In this document: piece by piece, positions 17,343 to 26,589 of the stretch | How the letters are laid out: every line of letters starts with the position of its first letter | How positions within the stretch are numbered: position 1 is the stretch's first letter | DNA from: Streptomyces formicae | GTDB taxonomy: Bacteria; Actinomycetota; Actinomycetes; Streptomycetales; Streptomycetaceae | Direction of reading: 5' to 3' | DNA length: 64,000 bases | NCBI RefSeq assembly: GCF_002556545.1 | Contig: NZ_CP022685.1 | Location: 8,782,001 to 8,846,000, forward strand | Position numbers and translations under genes: made by a program | The notes under the pieces: generated by a model | The model's input: the letters and a program-made list of their open reading frames with translations, nothing else | What the model was told of the DNA's origin: nothing | Databases searched by the model: none

Positions 17343-18715
17343 CGGCGGGCGTCCTTCCCGGGTGTGCCGTGAGGCGTGTGGTCAAGGGAGCGGGAGCCGG
17401 GCGCACCGCTGTGGCGCAGTGAGTCCAGGAGGTCGTCGGCGGGGCAGCGGCCGCGCGCCACGTACTGATCGCCGAAGGTGACGACGGCGTCCCGGACGTC
17501 CGTGCTCACGTCCATCCGGGGCAGCGCGTCGGCCGCCGCGGCGAAGCAGGCGACGGCCGCCTCGCGCAGCTCGGCGTCGGCCGGACCGTGACGCGCCGCG
17601 TCCAGCCAGAGCGGGCTCTGCGGCGCGGCGGGCGAGCCCGGTGGTGCGGCCCGCTCCGCGAGGGGCTTGACCGCGCGGTAGGCGGTCTCGGCGGCCTCCG
17701 GGTCGTCGAAGAGCGCGGCGGTGACGGCGAGCGGCACGATCCAGCCGTCCTCGCCGGGCTGCGCGTCGACCATGCGCAGTTCCAGGTGGCCGCGCGGGCG
17801 CACCGGCGGGAACAGCGTGGTCAGGTGGTAGTCGAGGTCCTCGCGGGTGGGCGCCCTCGGCGCTCTCGAACGGGTCCAGGCACGGAAGGTGAGACCTTCC
17901 GGCACGGGCCAGGCGGTGTGTCCCGTGCTGTCGTCGAGGTCTCTGACACACATGACGGGCGCGTCGAGCGCGTGCCGGGTCCAGGTCTCACGGGGCTCGC
18001 CGTCGAGCGGTGGCGCCCCCGACCTGCCCGGGGCGATGCCCGCCCAGATGGCCTGCCGGGTGGAGCGCCAGCCGGTGCCGCGGCCCTCCTGGAGCGGCGA
18101 GTTGGCGAACGCGGCGACCAGGACGGGCCCGAGCAGGTGCGCGAGGCGCCAGCGCCGCGCGTAGCCGAGCGGCCCCGGCTCCTCGTGTCCGGCGTCCAGG
18201 CAGATCTGCACGGACGCCGTCGAGCACATCATGCGGCGGCCGGAAGGACCTGCCCTGTCGAAGCAGGACTCCATGGCGTCGTAGCGCGGCTCGTGCAGGA
18301 TTCTGGCCGGTGGCCGCCACGGGTCGGCGCCGAAGCCGCTGAGGGTGAGCCGGTGGGAACACAACGCGTCACGGACGACGCGGAGATCGGCCCGCATGGC
18401 CGAGATGCACTCCATCAGGGACGAGGCGGGAAGCGAGCTGAGCTCCAGCTGCCCGCCGGGTTCGACGGTGATGAGCGAGTGCAGGGGCAGGGCCCGCAGT
18501 GCGGCATAGGCCGCTTCGAGGCGGGCGGTGGGAACGGGCTTGTGGGGCAGTCCCGGTTCGTGGACGAGCCATTCCAGTTCGACACCGGTGGTGCGAGGCG
18601 GCCCGGTCTTGAAGCAGATGCCGCGGACCAGCGCCTCCACCTCGGCCTCGGTCACCGTGTCCAGGGCCCTGGTACGCGCTGGTGTGTCGTGGTGCGTACA
18701 GTCTCCCTCTGGCAT
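17339..18715 (-). CDS. egtA: Glutamate-cysteine ligase EgtA
   Basis: A 458-residue GCS2-type ligase making gamma-glutamylcysteine for ergothioneine. 'TGVELEWLVHEPG' near residue 43, 'ITVEPGGQLELSS' and 'MMCSTASVQICLDAG' are the ATP/glutamate-binding blocks of the family. It is first in egtABCD; four enzymes overlap by 1-4 bp, implying one transcript and coupled translation. No egtE (the PLP C-S lyase) is present nearby, which is usual, since that step is encoded elsewhere. Confidence 0.95.
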   Translation of the reverse strand: MPEGDCTHHDTPARTRALDTVTEAEVEALVRGICFKTGPPRTTGVELEWLVHEPGLPHKPVPTARLEAAYAALRALPLHSLITVEPGGQLELSSLPASSLMECISAMRADLRVVRDALCSHRLTLSGFGADPWRPPARILHEPRYDAMESCFDRAGPSGRRMMCSTASVQICLDAGHEEPGPLGYARRWRLAHLLGPVLVAAFANSPLQEGRGTGWRSTRQAIWAGIAPGRSGAPPLDGEPRETWTRHALDAPVMCVRDLDDSTGHTAWPVPEGLTFRAWTRSRAPRAPTREDLDYHLTTLFPPVRPRGHLELRMVDAQPGEDGWIVPLAVTAALFDDPEAAETAYRAVKPLAERAAPPGSPAAPQSPLWLDAARHGPADAELREAAVACFAAAADALPRMDVSTDVRDAVVTFGDQYVARGRCPADDLLDSLRHSGAPGSRSLDHTPHGTPGKDARR

Positions 18716-18758
18716 GCCGGGGATCCTTCCTGTCGATGGTGCTCGCTATACCCAAAAC

Positions 18759-18792
18759 CCTCAGGGGCGTTCGCACAAGAGTGCCCCTAAGG
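18759..18792. promoter_or_regulatory. Inverted repeat between egtA and the macrodomain gene
   Basis: CCTCAGGGGC and GCCCCTAAGG, 10-bp arms with one mismatch and a 14-base spacer, sit in the divergent intergenic region 44 bp upstream of egtA and 82 bp upstream of the macrodomain gene. It could be an operator or an RNA hairpin in a leader; the sequence alone does not decide. Confidence 0.35.
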
Positions 18793-18874
18793 CCGTTTTC
18801 GCACCGGGAATTGAGTTGTGCCGCCCGCCACGCGGAGCTCACCATGCGTTCATGAACGACAACGGGGCACGGAC

Positions 18875-19723
18875 ATGAGCGCCCGGCTGCGCGCACAGGC
18901 GCAGGAGACGGAACAGATCGTCGCGGCGGGGGAGTACACCACGGGGAGCGGCCGCACGGTGGCGATCGCCGACGCCGTGGCCGCGGCCCGCGAGGGAACC
19001 CGGATCTTCGGTCCGGGACCGGTGGACGTCCCGCCGCGCCCGCCCGTGTCCACGCGCTTCGAGGTCACGGCCGAGAGCAGCCTGGAGGCCGCCCGCAGGC
19101 TCGTCGGCGCCGAGGACTCCCCGGTCGCGGTGCTCAACTTCGCCTCCGCGCGCAATCCCGGCGGCGGCTACCTCAACGGCGCCCAGGCCCAGGAGGAGGC
19201 ACTGTGCCGCGCCTCCGCGCTGTACACCTGCCAGCTGCGGGCCCGCGCGTTCTACGACCACCACCGCGCCGAGCGCGACCCCTTCTACAGCGACCGCGTC
19301 GTGTACTCGCCGGGCGTCCCCGTCTTCCGCGACGACCGAGGAGCCCTGCTCGACACGCCGTACACGGTCGGCTTCCTCACCTCCGCCGCGCCGAACGCCG
19401 GAGTGATCAGGCGTCAGGCGCCCGAGCGCGCCGCGCTGATCCCCGCGGCCGTCGCGGCCCGCGCGGAGCGCGTCCTGGAGACGGCCGCCGCCCAAGGCCA
19501 CCGCCGTCTGGTGCTCGGCGCGTGGGGCTGCGGCGTCTTCATGAACGACCCGGCCCACGTCGCGAACGCGTTCAAGGAACTGCTCGGCCCGGGCGGCCGC
19601 TTCCACGGACACTTCGCGCACGTCGTCTTCGGGGTGCTCGACCGTACGAAGGGCGCGGTGACCCGAGGCGCCTTCGAGACGGCGTTCGCGGACGTGGGCC
19701 CGGCGGGTCAACGCCAGCCGTAA
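18875..19723 (+). CDS. Macrodomain-type poly(ADP-ribose) glycohydrolase-like protein (TIGR02452)
   Basis: A 282-residue protein of the microbial PARG/DUF2263 family that removes ADP-ribose from targets. The catalytic signature G-G-G-x(n)-Q-E-E appears as 'NPGGGYLNGAQAQEEALCRAS' split across about residues 93-113, with the two Glu following the Gln as in bacterial-type PARG. The 'LVLGAWGCGVFMND' strand near residue 212 is the other macrodomain landmark. ATG 18875 is preferred over upstream starts, which add sequence unlike the family. Its 3' end overlaps the convergent MazF-like gene by 16 bp. Confidence 0.85.
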   Translation: MSARLRAQAQETEQIVAAGEYTTGSGRTVAIADAVAAAREGTRIFGPGPVDVPPRPPVSTRFEVTAESSLEAARRLVGAEDSPVAVLNFASARNPGGGYLNGAQAQEEALCRASALYTCQLRARAFYDHHRAERDPFYSDRVVYSPGVPVFRDDRGALLDTPYTVGFLTSAAPNAGVIRRQAPERAALIPAAVAARAERVLETAAAQGHRRLVLGAWGCGVFMNDPAHVANAFKELLGPGGRFHGHFAHVVFGVLDRTKGAVTRGAFETAFADVGPAGQRQP

Positions 19724-20175
19724 CGCTCCCTCAGACGGCGTACGACGAGGTCGAACCGCATCCGGTCGAGCGCGCACGCCTCACGCCGCATGCCCCGCTC
19801 GTGCACCCGGAGCACCCGGTCGACGTCCACCCACGACTCGCGTCCCTCACGGTCCCACGGCCCTGTGCCCATCGGCACCCAGTCGCCCTCGCCGTCGTGG
19901 CGCTTGCTCGACAGCTGCACGGCCAGGAGCGTGCCCGACGCCTCGCGGGCGACCACGAGAACCGGACGGTCCTTGCCGCGCCCGTCGTTCTCCTCGAAGG
20001 GCACGAACGTCCAGACGATCTCGCCGGGATCGGGGTCGCCGTCGTGCTCCGGCGCGTACTCGGTGCGGACGCGGCCCACCTGGTGCGGCGCGACCTCGGT
20101 GGTCGCGGTGGTGCCGGAGCGTCCCGGCGAGGCGGACATGTGCGGATCATCGATGGAAGCAGTCACACGGGTCAC
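19708..20175 (-). CDS. Orphan MazF/PemK-like protein
   Basis: A 155-residue protein whose core from 'PGEIVWTFVPFEENDGRGKDR' through 'PVLVVAREASGTLLAVQLSS' to 'SWVDVDRVLRVHE' matches the SH3-like barrel of PemK/MazF endoribonucleases. Family MazF proteins cleave mRNA when freed from an antitoxin, but no small antitoxin gene is adjacent. The N-terminal 45 residues are an extension with no motif. Starts at GTG 20175 (AGG 8 bases upstream), GTG 20166 or ATG 20139 are all possible. The 3' end runs 16 bp into the macrodomain gene on the other strand. Confidence 0.7.
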   Translation of the reverse strand: MTRVTASIDDPHMSASPGRSGTTATTEVAPHQVGRVRTEYAPEHDGDPDPGEIVWTFVPFEENDGRGKDRPVLVVAREASGTLLAVQLSSKRHDGEGDWVPMGTGPWDREGRESWVDVDRVLRVHERGMRREACALDRMRFDLVVRRLRERYGWR

Positions 20176-20237
20176 CGTAGGACCTGACCGGCCCAATCCG
20201 CAGAGCGGGTCCGCCGGATGACCCGCAGGCTCGGTGC

Positions 20238-21317
20238 ATGCCGCTTCGACACACACGCCGCTCCCGGGTCCTCGTCGTCCTCGCCGTGGCGGGCTCCGCG
20301 CTCGCCGCCGTTCCCGCCGCCACCGGCTCGTCCCCGCCCTCGCCCCCACCCGCGCACGCCGCCCCGCCGCTGCGCACCGCCTCCGCCTGGCTGCCCTACT
20401 GGAACCAGGACGCCGCCTTCAAGAGCGCCCTGCGCCACAAGGACCAGCTGCACACCGTCAGCCCCTTCTGGTACCAGGCCAAGTCCGCCGGGCGTGTCGC
20501 CGCGCACTCCGGCGCGGGCGACCGGCGTGTCGTGGACGGACTGCACCGGGCGGGCATCAAGGTCGTGCCCACCGTCATGGAGACCATGGCACCCGGCGCC
20601 CTCGCCGCCGTCGTCACCGATCCGGGCCACCGCGCCACCCACATCAAGGAACTGCTCAGAACCGTGCGCCTGGGCGCCTACGACGGCCTCGACCTCGACT
20701 ACGAGACCATCGCGCCGACCGGCGACGCCGCGTACAAGAAGGTCCGCGACGGCTACGCCACGATGGTCACCGACCTCTGCCGCCGCCTGCACGCCCTGCG
20801 CAAACAGTGCGTCATCACGGTCTCCCCGAAGACCGCGGGCACCGGCCGCGTCTGGGACTACCAGCGGCTCGGCAGGGCCGCCGACCGGCTGCGCGTCATG
20901 GCGTACAACCTGCACTGGGCCGAGGGCCGCCCGGGACCGCTCTCCACACCCGCCTGGTACGAGGACATCCTGCGCCGCGCCACCCGCGAAGTGCCGCGCC
21001 GCAAGCTGGAGATGGGGCTGCCCGCCTACGGCTGGGACTGGGCCGTCGGCAAGCGGGACCGGGCCAGGCACGTCACCTCCGTCGAGGCGGAGGCCCTGCG
21101 CCGCAAGGTCGGCGCCCCCTACCGCATCGACCCCGCGTCCCGCACGCCCCACTTCACGTACGAGGAAGGCGGGACACGCCGGACGGTCTGGTACCAGGAC
21201 GCGCGGGGCACCGCCGCGCACCTGCCCGCACTGCGCAGGCACCGGGTGACCAACACCGTCCTGTGGGCACTCGGCTTCGAGGACCCGGCGCTCTGGCGGG
21301 TCCTCGCGCGCGGCTGA
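20238..21317 (+). CDS. Secreted GH18-family glycoside hydrolase-like protein
   Basis: A 359-residue exported protein. A cleavable signal peptide ends near A-H-A (about residue 40). The GH18 catalytic motif DxxDxDxE is intact as 'YDGLDLDYE' (about residues 149-157), with 'MAYNLHW' and 'LPAYGWDWAV' forming later barrel strands and a C-terminal 'VLWALGFEDPALWR' typical of YaaH/SleL-like members. These act on peptidoglycan or chitin-like glycans, so a role in cell-wall or spore-wall remodelling is possible. No carbohydrate-binding module is visible. Two other long frames over the same DNA are GC artefacts. Confidence 0.85.
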   Translation: MPLRHTRRSRVLVVLAVAGSALAAVPAATGSSPPSPPPAHAAPPLRTASAWLPYWNQDAAFKSALRHKDQLHTVSPFWYQAKSAGRVAAHSGAGDRRVVDGLHRAGIKVVPTVMETMAPGALAAVVTDPGHRATHIKELLRTVRLGAYDGLDLDYETIAPTGDAAYKKVRDGYATMVTDLCRRLHALRKQCVITVSPKTAGTGRVWDYQRLGRAADRLRVMAYNLHWAEGRPGPLSTPAWYEDILRRATREVPRRKLEMGLPAYGWDWAVGKRDRARHVTSVEAEALRRKVGAPYRIDPASRTPHFTYEEGGTRRTVWYQDARGTAAHLPALRRHRVTNTVLWALGFEDPALWRVLARG

Positions 21318-21323
21318 ACCGCC

Positions 21324-22754
21324 TCACGGCGCCGGTGCCGAGTCGGGGACCGGCGTGGGCCACCGCTCGTACCAGCGCTGATCGTCCTCCAGTTGGGCGG
21401 CCAGCGAGATCAGGAGCGGCTCGCTGCCCGCGGGCCCGAGCAGCTGCGCGCCCACCGGGAGGCCGCCGGGTGTGTGTCCCGCGGGCACGTTGACGCCCGG
21501 CCAGCCGAGGACGTTCCACGGCCACGCGTACGGGCAGGCCGCGATCATCGCCCGGTCGGTGCGCCAGCCGTTCATGGTGGCCAGGGTGCCGACGCGCGGC
21601 GGGGGAGTGGCCGTCGTCGGCGCGATCACCACGTCGTACGCCGAGAAGACGGCGCCCACCCTGCGGTGCAGCGCCGCCTCGGCGCGCCGGGCCAGCTTCA
21701 ACGGGGCGCCGCCCAAGAGCCGCCCCATGCGGGCGGCTTCACGCGTGCGCGGGTCCAGGAGCGAAGGATCGGGGACGTGCCGTGTCCACTCGGCGATGCC
21801 CGCCGTGGCGCGCGGCACGAAGGCGAGCCCGATCTGCCCGTAGCGCGGATCGGCCGCCGACACGTCGTGCCCGAGCGCGGCGAGCCGCTCCGCGAGCGCC
21901 ACCACCCGGTCCCGCACCACGGGGTGCAGCCGCTTGGCCGTCGCCGTGAACGGCATGCGCAGGGAGAGCGCGACGCGCAGCCGCCCCGGATCGCGCGTCG
22001 CCGCCTCCGCGGCGCGCACGGCGGGCGGCCGGTGCAGGTCCCCCGCGTGGTTGCCGCTCGCCGCGTCCAGGAGCAGGGCGGCGTCCGCGACGGTCCTCGC
22101 CAGCGGGCCGTTGACCGTGATGCCCTGGAACGCCTCGGCCCACGGCCACGTCGATATCCGCCCGCGCTGCGGCTTGATCCCCACCAGATGCGTCCAGGCC
22201 GCGGGGATGCGCACCGAGCCCGCGCCGTCCGAGCCGAGCGCGGCGGGCACCAGCCCCGCGGCCACCGCGGCAGCCGAGCCGCCCGAGGAACCACCGGGCG
22301 TGTGAGAGGAGTTCCACGGATTGCGGGTGTCACCGAACCCGGGCCCCTCGGTGAACGGCCACTGCCCCAGCTCGCAGCTGTTCGTCTTGCCGACGAGCAC
22401 GGCCCCGGCAGCCCGCAGCCGGCGTACCGCCTCCGAGTCCCGCAGCTTCGGCGGGAACTCGCCCCTGCACCCGAACGCGGTCGGCTCGCCCGCGATGTCC
22501 ATGTCGTCCTTCACGGCCAGCGGCACCCCGAGCAGCGGCCGCCCGGGAAAGGGGCCGCCCGCCGCCAACTCCCGGTCGGCGGCGTCCGCCTCGGCGAGCG
22601 CGGCCTCGGCCCGCACCAGCTTGAAGGCGTTGAGGACGGGCTGCGCCGCCTCGATCCTGGCCAGCGTCCGCTCGGTCAGCGCACGCGAGGACACCTCTCC
22701 CTCGGCCAGCGCGCGGGCGGTGCGCGCCAGGCCATCGGCACGGTCGGCAGTCAT
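21324..22754 (-). CDS. Amidase (amidase-signature family)
   Basis: A 476-residue amidase-signature hydrolase. The Ser-cis-Ser-Lys centre is visible: Lys in 'LAVKDDMDI' (about residue 81), the Gly/Ser-rich 'HTPGGSSGGSAAAVAAG' and the nucleophile Ser in 'GSDGAGSVRIPA'. Close in wording to GatA and to broad aliphatic amidases; with no GatB/C nearby it is a free amidase. Start ATG 22754 gives normal length. Tail-to-tail with the GH18 gene, 6 bases apart, and divergent from a LacI regulator that may control it. Confidence 0.9.
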   Translation of the reverse strand: MTADRADGLARTARALAEGEVSSRALTERTLARIEAAQPVLNAFKLVRAEAALAEADAADRELAAGGPFPGRPLLGVPLAVKDDMDIAGEPTAFGCRGEFPPKLRDSEAVRRLRAAGAVLVGKTNSCELGQWPFTEGPGFGDTRNPWNSSHTPGGSSGGSAAAVAAGLVPAALGSDGAGSVRIPAAWTHLVGIKPQRGRISTWPWAEAFQGITVNGPLARTVADAALLLDAASGNHAGDLHRPPAVRAAEAATRDPGRLRVALSLRMPFTATAKRLHPVVRDRVVALAERLAALGHDVSAADPRYGQIGLAFVPRATAGIAEWTRHVPDPSLLDPRTREAARMGRLLGGAPLKLARRAEAALHRRVGAVFSAYDVVIAPTTATPPPRVGTLATMNGWRTDRAMIAACPYAWPWNVLGWPGVNVPAGHTPGGLPVGAQLLGPAGSEPLLISLAAQLEDDQRWYERWPTPVPDSAPAP

Positions 22755-22913
22755 GTGGGGGGCACCTTCGGTCGACGACGGGTGCCCGCACGTTAACCGG
22801 CGAGTAGGCCAACGGGGAACGCGCCCAGGGAAGTTGCGCGCCCGGCTCCGCCCGACCACGCCCCGCCGCCCGCCTGCGGGCGCCCCTTCCCGGTCTGCGA
22901 AGATGCCCATGTC

Positions 22914-23948
22914 ATGGTGCAGATACCGAACCAGCAGCCAGCGCAGCGCTCCGTGCCGACGAGCGCCGACGTCGCACGCCTGGCGGGGGTCTCCCGCGCC
23001 ACCGTCTCGTACGTCCTCAACAACGCCAGCGCCGTCCGCATCAGCGAGCCCACCCGCCGCCGCGTGCACGATGCGGCCAGGGAACTGGGGTACGTCCCGC
23101 ACGCCGCCGCCCGCAGCCTGCGCGCCGGGCACAGCCGCATGGTGCTCATGCCCACGTCGGAGATCCCGATGGGACTCCTGTTCAGCCAGTTCTTCAATGA
23201 GCTGCAGTGGGCGCTCAGCCGCCTGGACTACACCGTCGTGCAGTATGCGAGCCTCGGCATGACCGGCGAGGACGCCGCGCGCGCCTGGGCCGAGCTGCGT
23301 CCGGTTGCCGTGCTCGCGCCCGACGCGTCCGCGCTCGGGCCCCGGGGCGTGACGGTCCTCAAGCGCTCGGGCGCCAAGGCGGTCTTCACGCTCGGACCGC
23401 AGCGGGTGGAGGGCGCGCACGCGCTCCTGATGGACGGACGCAGGGTGGGCGAGGCCGCCGCCCTGCACTTCCTAGCGCGCGGGCGGCGCCGCATCGGCGC
23501 GATAGTCCCGGCGGAGGCCGGGCTCGAGATGTTCTGGCAGCCGCGCGTGCAGGGCATGCGCGAGGCGGTCGAGGCGGCGGGGAGCACGAGCGCCGCCGTC
23601 ACCGAACTCTCCCTCGCCTACAGCGAGGAATCGGCCGCGCGGCTCGCGGCACGCTGGCGCGACCTCGGCGTCGACGCCGTCTTCGCGTACAACGACGAGT
23701 ACGCGATGCTGCTGATGCGGGCGTTGCAGGACGAAGGCATCGACGTGCCGGGCGACACGGCCGTCATCGGCTCCGACGACCTGATGCTCGGCAGACTCCT
23801 GCGCCCCCGGCTCAGCACCGTCCGCATCGAGCTGCCGTCCGGGCGCAGCCTGGCCGAACTCGTCGACCGCGTGGTGCGGGACCCGGGGGCCGAACCCGAG
23901 GTGCACGACGTCCTCGGAGCGGACGTCGTGCACCGCGAGTCGAGCTGA
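22914..23948 (+). CDS. LacI-family transcriptional regulator
   Basis: A 344-residue regulator. The N-terminal helix-turn-helix is 'TSADVARLAGVSRATVSYVLNN' split at about residues 15-36, followed by the hinge 'RRVHDAARELGYVPHAAARSLR'. The periplasmic-binding-like effector domain ends with 'GDTAVIGSDDLMLGRLLRPRLSTV', the standard LacI dimer segment. It is divergent from the amidase gene, which is the obvious candidate target. The effector is unknown. Confidence 0.92.
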   Translation: MVQIPNQQPAQRSVPTSADVARLAGVSRATVSYVLNNASAVRISEPTRRRVHDAARELGYVPHAAARSLRAGHSRMVLMPTSEIPMGLLFSQFFNELQWALSRLDYTVVQYASLGMTGEDAARAWAELRPVAVLAPDASALGPRGVTVLKRSGAKAVFTLGPQRVEGAHALLMDGRRVGEAAALHFLARGRRRIGAIVPAEAGLEMFWQPRVQGMREAVEAAGSTSAAVTELSLAYSEESAARLAARWRDLGVDAVFAYNDEYAMLLMRALQDEGIDVPGDTAVIGSDDLMLGRLLRPRLSTVRIELPSGRSLAELVDRVVRDPGAEPEVHDVLGADVVHRESS

Positions 23949-23963
23949 CGCTCCGGTCCCGGC

Positions 23964-24347
23964 TCACTGCTCCTGCGGCTTGGCCTGCTCCTCGGCGACC
24001 TGGCGGCGGACCTCGTCCATGTCCAGCTTCCTGGCCTGCCCGATGACGTCCGTAAGAGCCTCGGCGGGGAGCGCGCCGGGCTGGGCGAACACCGCGACCT
24101 GATCACGGATGATCATCAGGGTCGGAATGGACTGGATGTTGAACGCGGCGGCCAGCTCGGGCTGGGCCTCCGTGTCGACCTTGGCGAAGACCAGGTCGGG
24201 GTTGTCCTCCGCCGCCTTCTCGTAGACGGGGGCGAACTGACGGCACGGCCCGCACCACGACGCCCAGAAGTCGATCAGGACGAATCCGTTGTCCGTGACC
24301 GTCTGGTCGAAGTTCTCCTTGGTGAGCTCCACGGTCGAGCTGCTCAT
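23964..24347 (-). CDS. Thioredoxin
   Basis: A 127-residue thioredoxin with active site W-C-G-P-C at residues 31-35, the cis-Pro in 'QSIPTLMI' and a C-terminal acidic/Gln-rich tail of about 20 residues beyond the usual fold. It is divergent from a flavin-disulfide oxidoreductase gene, which could be its electron donor, although that enzyme is built like a Lpd-type protein and not a thioredoxin reductase. Confidence 0.95.
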   Translation of the reverse strand: MSSSTVELTKENFDQTVTDNGFVLIDFWASWCGPCRQFAPVYEKAAEDNPDLVFAKVDTEAQPELAAAFNIQSIPTLMIIRDQVAVFAQPGALPAEALTDVIGQARKLDMDEVRRQVAEEQAKPQEQ

Positions 24348-24514
24348 GGTGTTTCCCTACTTCCTGATATCGGGCGTAGCCGCTGTGCACAACCGCCGGT
24401 GGGACGGACGTATTCCGACCGTCCCACGCGCGGGAGTTCCCGCGCGCGACACCGGGGGCGTTCCGCGCGCGTACCCGTGTGGCCACGGCGCACACCTGCG
24501 GAGAGACTGTGCTT

Positions 24515-25939
24515 ATGACGGATGCCATCACGTACGACGTAGTAGTCATCGGAGCGGGCCCCGTGGGGGAGAACGTCGCGGACCGGGCCAGGGCCAACGG
24601 GCTCAGCGCCGCGATCGTGGAGAGCGAACTCGTGGGCGGGGAGTGCTCGTACTGGGCGTGCATGCCGAGCAAGGCCCTGCTGCGCCCCGTGATCGCCCGC
24701 GCCGACGCCCGCCGCACCCCCGGCCTGCGGCAGGCCGCGCAGGGCCCCCTCGACACGGCGGAGGTGCTCGCCCACCGCGACGACTACACCTCGCACTGGA
24801 AGGACGACGGCCAGGTCGGCTGGCTGGAGGGCGTCGGCGTCGACCTGTACCGAGGGCACGGTCGCATCGCGGGCACCCGCAAGGTCACGGTCACCGGACA
24901 GGACGGCACCGAGCGCACCCTGGAGGCCCGCCACGCGGTCGCCGTCTGTACCGGCACCCGCGCGGCGCTGCCCGACCTGCCGGGGCTCGCCGACGTCAAG
25001 CCCTGGACCAGCCGCGAGGCGACCAGCGCGGACCGGGTGCCGGGGCGCCTGCTCGTGGTGGGCGGGGGAGTCGTCGCCGTGGAGATGGCCACGGCCTGGC
25101 AGGCGCTCGGCTCCGAGGTGACGGTCCTGGTGCGCGGCGGCGGCCTGCTGCCCCGCATGGAGCCCTTCGCCGGTGAGCTGGTGCGCGAGGCGCTCACCGA
25201 GGCGGGCGCGCGGGTCCGCGACGGCGTGTCCGTGACGGCCGTGCGCCGCGAGGACGGCACGGTGCGGGCGACCCTGGACAATGGCGAGACCCTCGAAGCC
25301 GACGAGATCCTGTTCGCCACGGGCCGCGCGCCGCGCACCGACGACATCGGCCTGGAGACGGTGGGCCTCGAACCCGGCTCGTGGCTGCCCGTCGACGAGA
25401 GCCTGCGGGTCGAGGGCAGCGACTGGCTGTACGCGGTGGGCGACGCGAACCACCGCGCGCTCCTCACCCACCAGGGCAAGTACCAGGCCCGCATCGCGGG
25501 CGCCGCGATCGCCGCCCGCGCCCAGGGGGTGCCGCTCCTGGAGATCGACCGCTGGGGCGCCCACGCGGCCACCGCCGACCACGCCGCGATCCCCCAGGTC
25601 GTCTTCACCGACCCCGAGGCGGCGTCGGCGGGCCTGACCCTCGCCGAGGCGGAGGCGGCGGGCCACCGCGTCCGGGCGGTCGACTACGACATGTCGGGCG
25701 TGGCGGGCGCGGGCCTCTACGCCGACGGCTACCGGGGCAAGGCGCGCATGATCGTCGACCTCGACCGCGAGGTCCTCCTCGGCGTCACGTTCGTCGGCCC
25801 GGGCGTGGGCGAACTCATCCACTCGGCGACCGTCGCGGTGGCGGGCGAGGTCCCGATCGACCGCCTCTGGCACGCGGTCCCCTCCTACCCGACGATCAGC
25901 GAGGTGTGGCTGCGGCTGCTTGAGACGTACCGGGGCTGA
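24515..25939 (+). CDS. Pyridine nucleotide-disulfide oxidoreductase (class I)
   Basis: A 474-residue FAD/NAD(P)H enzyme. FAD site 'VIGAGPVGENVA', redox pair C44-x4-C49 in 'GGECSYWACMPSKALLRP', NAD(P) site 'LLVVGGGVVAVEMA', second FAD motif 'LYAVGDANHRALL' and C-terminal 'HAVPSYPTISEVW' (dimer His/Glu). The redox motif differs from the common 'TCLNxGC' but keeps both Cys. The ATG has GGAGAG 9 bases upstream. No lipoamide complex genes are near, so substrate (a low-molecular thiol, quinone or metal) is open. Confidence 0.9.
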   Translation: MTDAITYDVVVIGAGPVGENVADRARANGLSAAIVESELVGGECSYWACMPSKALLRPVIARADARRTPGLRQAAQGPLDTAEVLAHRDDYTSHWKDDGQVGWLEGVGVDLYRGHGRIAGTRKVTVTGQDGTERTLEARHAVAVCTGTRAALPDLPGLADVKPWTSREATSADRVPGRLLVVGGGVVAVEMATAWQALGSEVTVLVRGGGLLPRMEPFAGELVREALTEAGARVRDGVSVTAVRREDGTVRATLDNGETLEADEILFATGRAPRTDDIGLETVGLEPGSWLPVDESLRVEGSDWLYAVGDANHRALLTHQGKYQARIAGAAIAARAQGVPLLEIDRWGAHAATADHAAIPQVVFTDPEAASAGLTLAEAEAAGHRVRAVDYDMSGVAGAGLYADGYRGKARMIVDLDREVLLGVTFVGPGVGELIHSATVAVAGEVPIDRLWHAVPSYPTISEVWLRLLETYRG

Positions 25940-25965
25940 GCGGCTAGCCTGGAGCGAGCGGCGCT

Positions 25966-25993
25966 CCCCACCGGGCGCCGCGCGGCGGTGGGG
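25966..25993 (+). terminator. Possible terminator hairpin after the disulfide oxidoreductase
   Basis: CCCCACCG and CGGTGGGG, perfect 8-bp arms with a 12-base loop, 26 bases after the stop. There is no T-run. It separates this gene from the FluC pair. Confidence 0.45.
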
Positions 25994-26085
25994 CCCGCCG
26001 TACCCGAACCGCGGCACGCACGCCGCCGACGGTCCCTACTTGCGAACGAGTGCGCCCGGGCACGGGCGACGCGAGTAGGAGGCAC

Positions 26086-26589
26086 ATGCCCAGGCAAGAC
26101 CCGCGGCCCGCGGCGGTGGACGCACCCATGGACCCCGACGTCGACCTGTCCGTGCCCGCGGAGCGGGGCGGGCTGACGCGCGGGCAGGGCGGCGTCCTCG
26201 CGGCGGTCTCCGTCGGCGGCGCGATCGGCGCCAGTGCCCGCTACGCCGCGTCGCTCCACTGGCCGGTGGCCCCCGGCGGCTTCCCCTGGGCCACCCTCGC
26301 GGTGAACGCCGTCGGCTGCGCGCTGATCGGCGTCCTGATGGTCCTCGTCACCGAAGTGTGGACGCCCCACCGTCTGGTGCGGCCCTTCCTCGGCACGGGG
26401 GTGCTCGGCGGCTTCACCACGTTCTCGACGTACACGGTGGACATCGAGCGTCTGCTCAGCGGCGGCTACGCCCGCACGGGCCTGGCCTACCTCGCCCTGA
26501 CGCTGCTCGCGGCCGTGGCCGCCGTATGGGGCGCGGTGCGGGTGACGCGCCGCCTGACTCGCCGCCTCACCGAGGGGAGGGGGCGATGA
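26086..26589 (+). CDS. crcB: Fluoride channel FluC/CrcB, first subunit
   Basis: A 167-residue small membrane protein with four hydrophobic segments after a 30-40-residue soluble leader. Fluoride-channel signatures are 'GAIGASARY', '[19 protein letters not shown]' and the Na+-site/phenylalanine-box stretch '[12 protein letters not shown]'. FluC channels are inverted dimers, and actinomycetes often make them from two adjacent genes, as here. A strong TAGGAGG lies only 3 bases before ATG 26086, so initiation may be slightly displaced. No fluoride riboswitch was recognised upstream. Confidence 0.92.
   Translation: MPRQDPRPAAVDAPMDPDVDLSVPAERGGLTRGQGGVLAAVSVGGAIGASARYAASLHWPVAPGGFPWATLAVNAVGCALIGVLMVLVTEVWTPHRLVRPFLGTGVLGGFTTFSTYTVDIERLLSGGYARTGLAYLALTLLAAVAAVWGAVRVTRRLTRRLTEGRGR

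Noticed and set aside
20218-21493. Two additional plus-strand frames over the GH18 gene
   Set aside because: Both are Pro/Arg-rich without motifs, while the frame starting at 20238 carries a signal peptide and an intact DxxDxDxE.
22755-22913. A LacI operator between the amidase and LacI genes
   Set aside because: GTTAACCGG and GGCCAAC half-sites are present, but their symmetry is too weak to call.
25940-26085. A fluoride riboswitch upstream of the crcB pair
   Set aside because: I could not find the conserved GGNGATGG-type core and pseudoknot partner; only a simple hairpin is visible.
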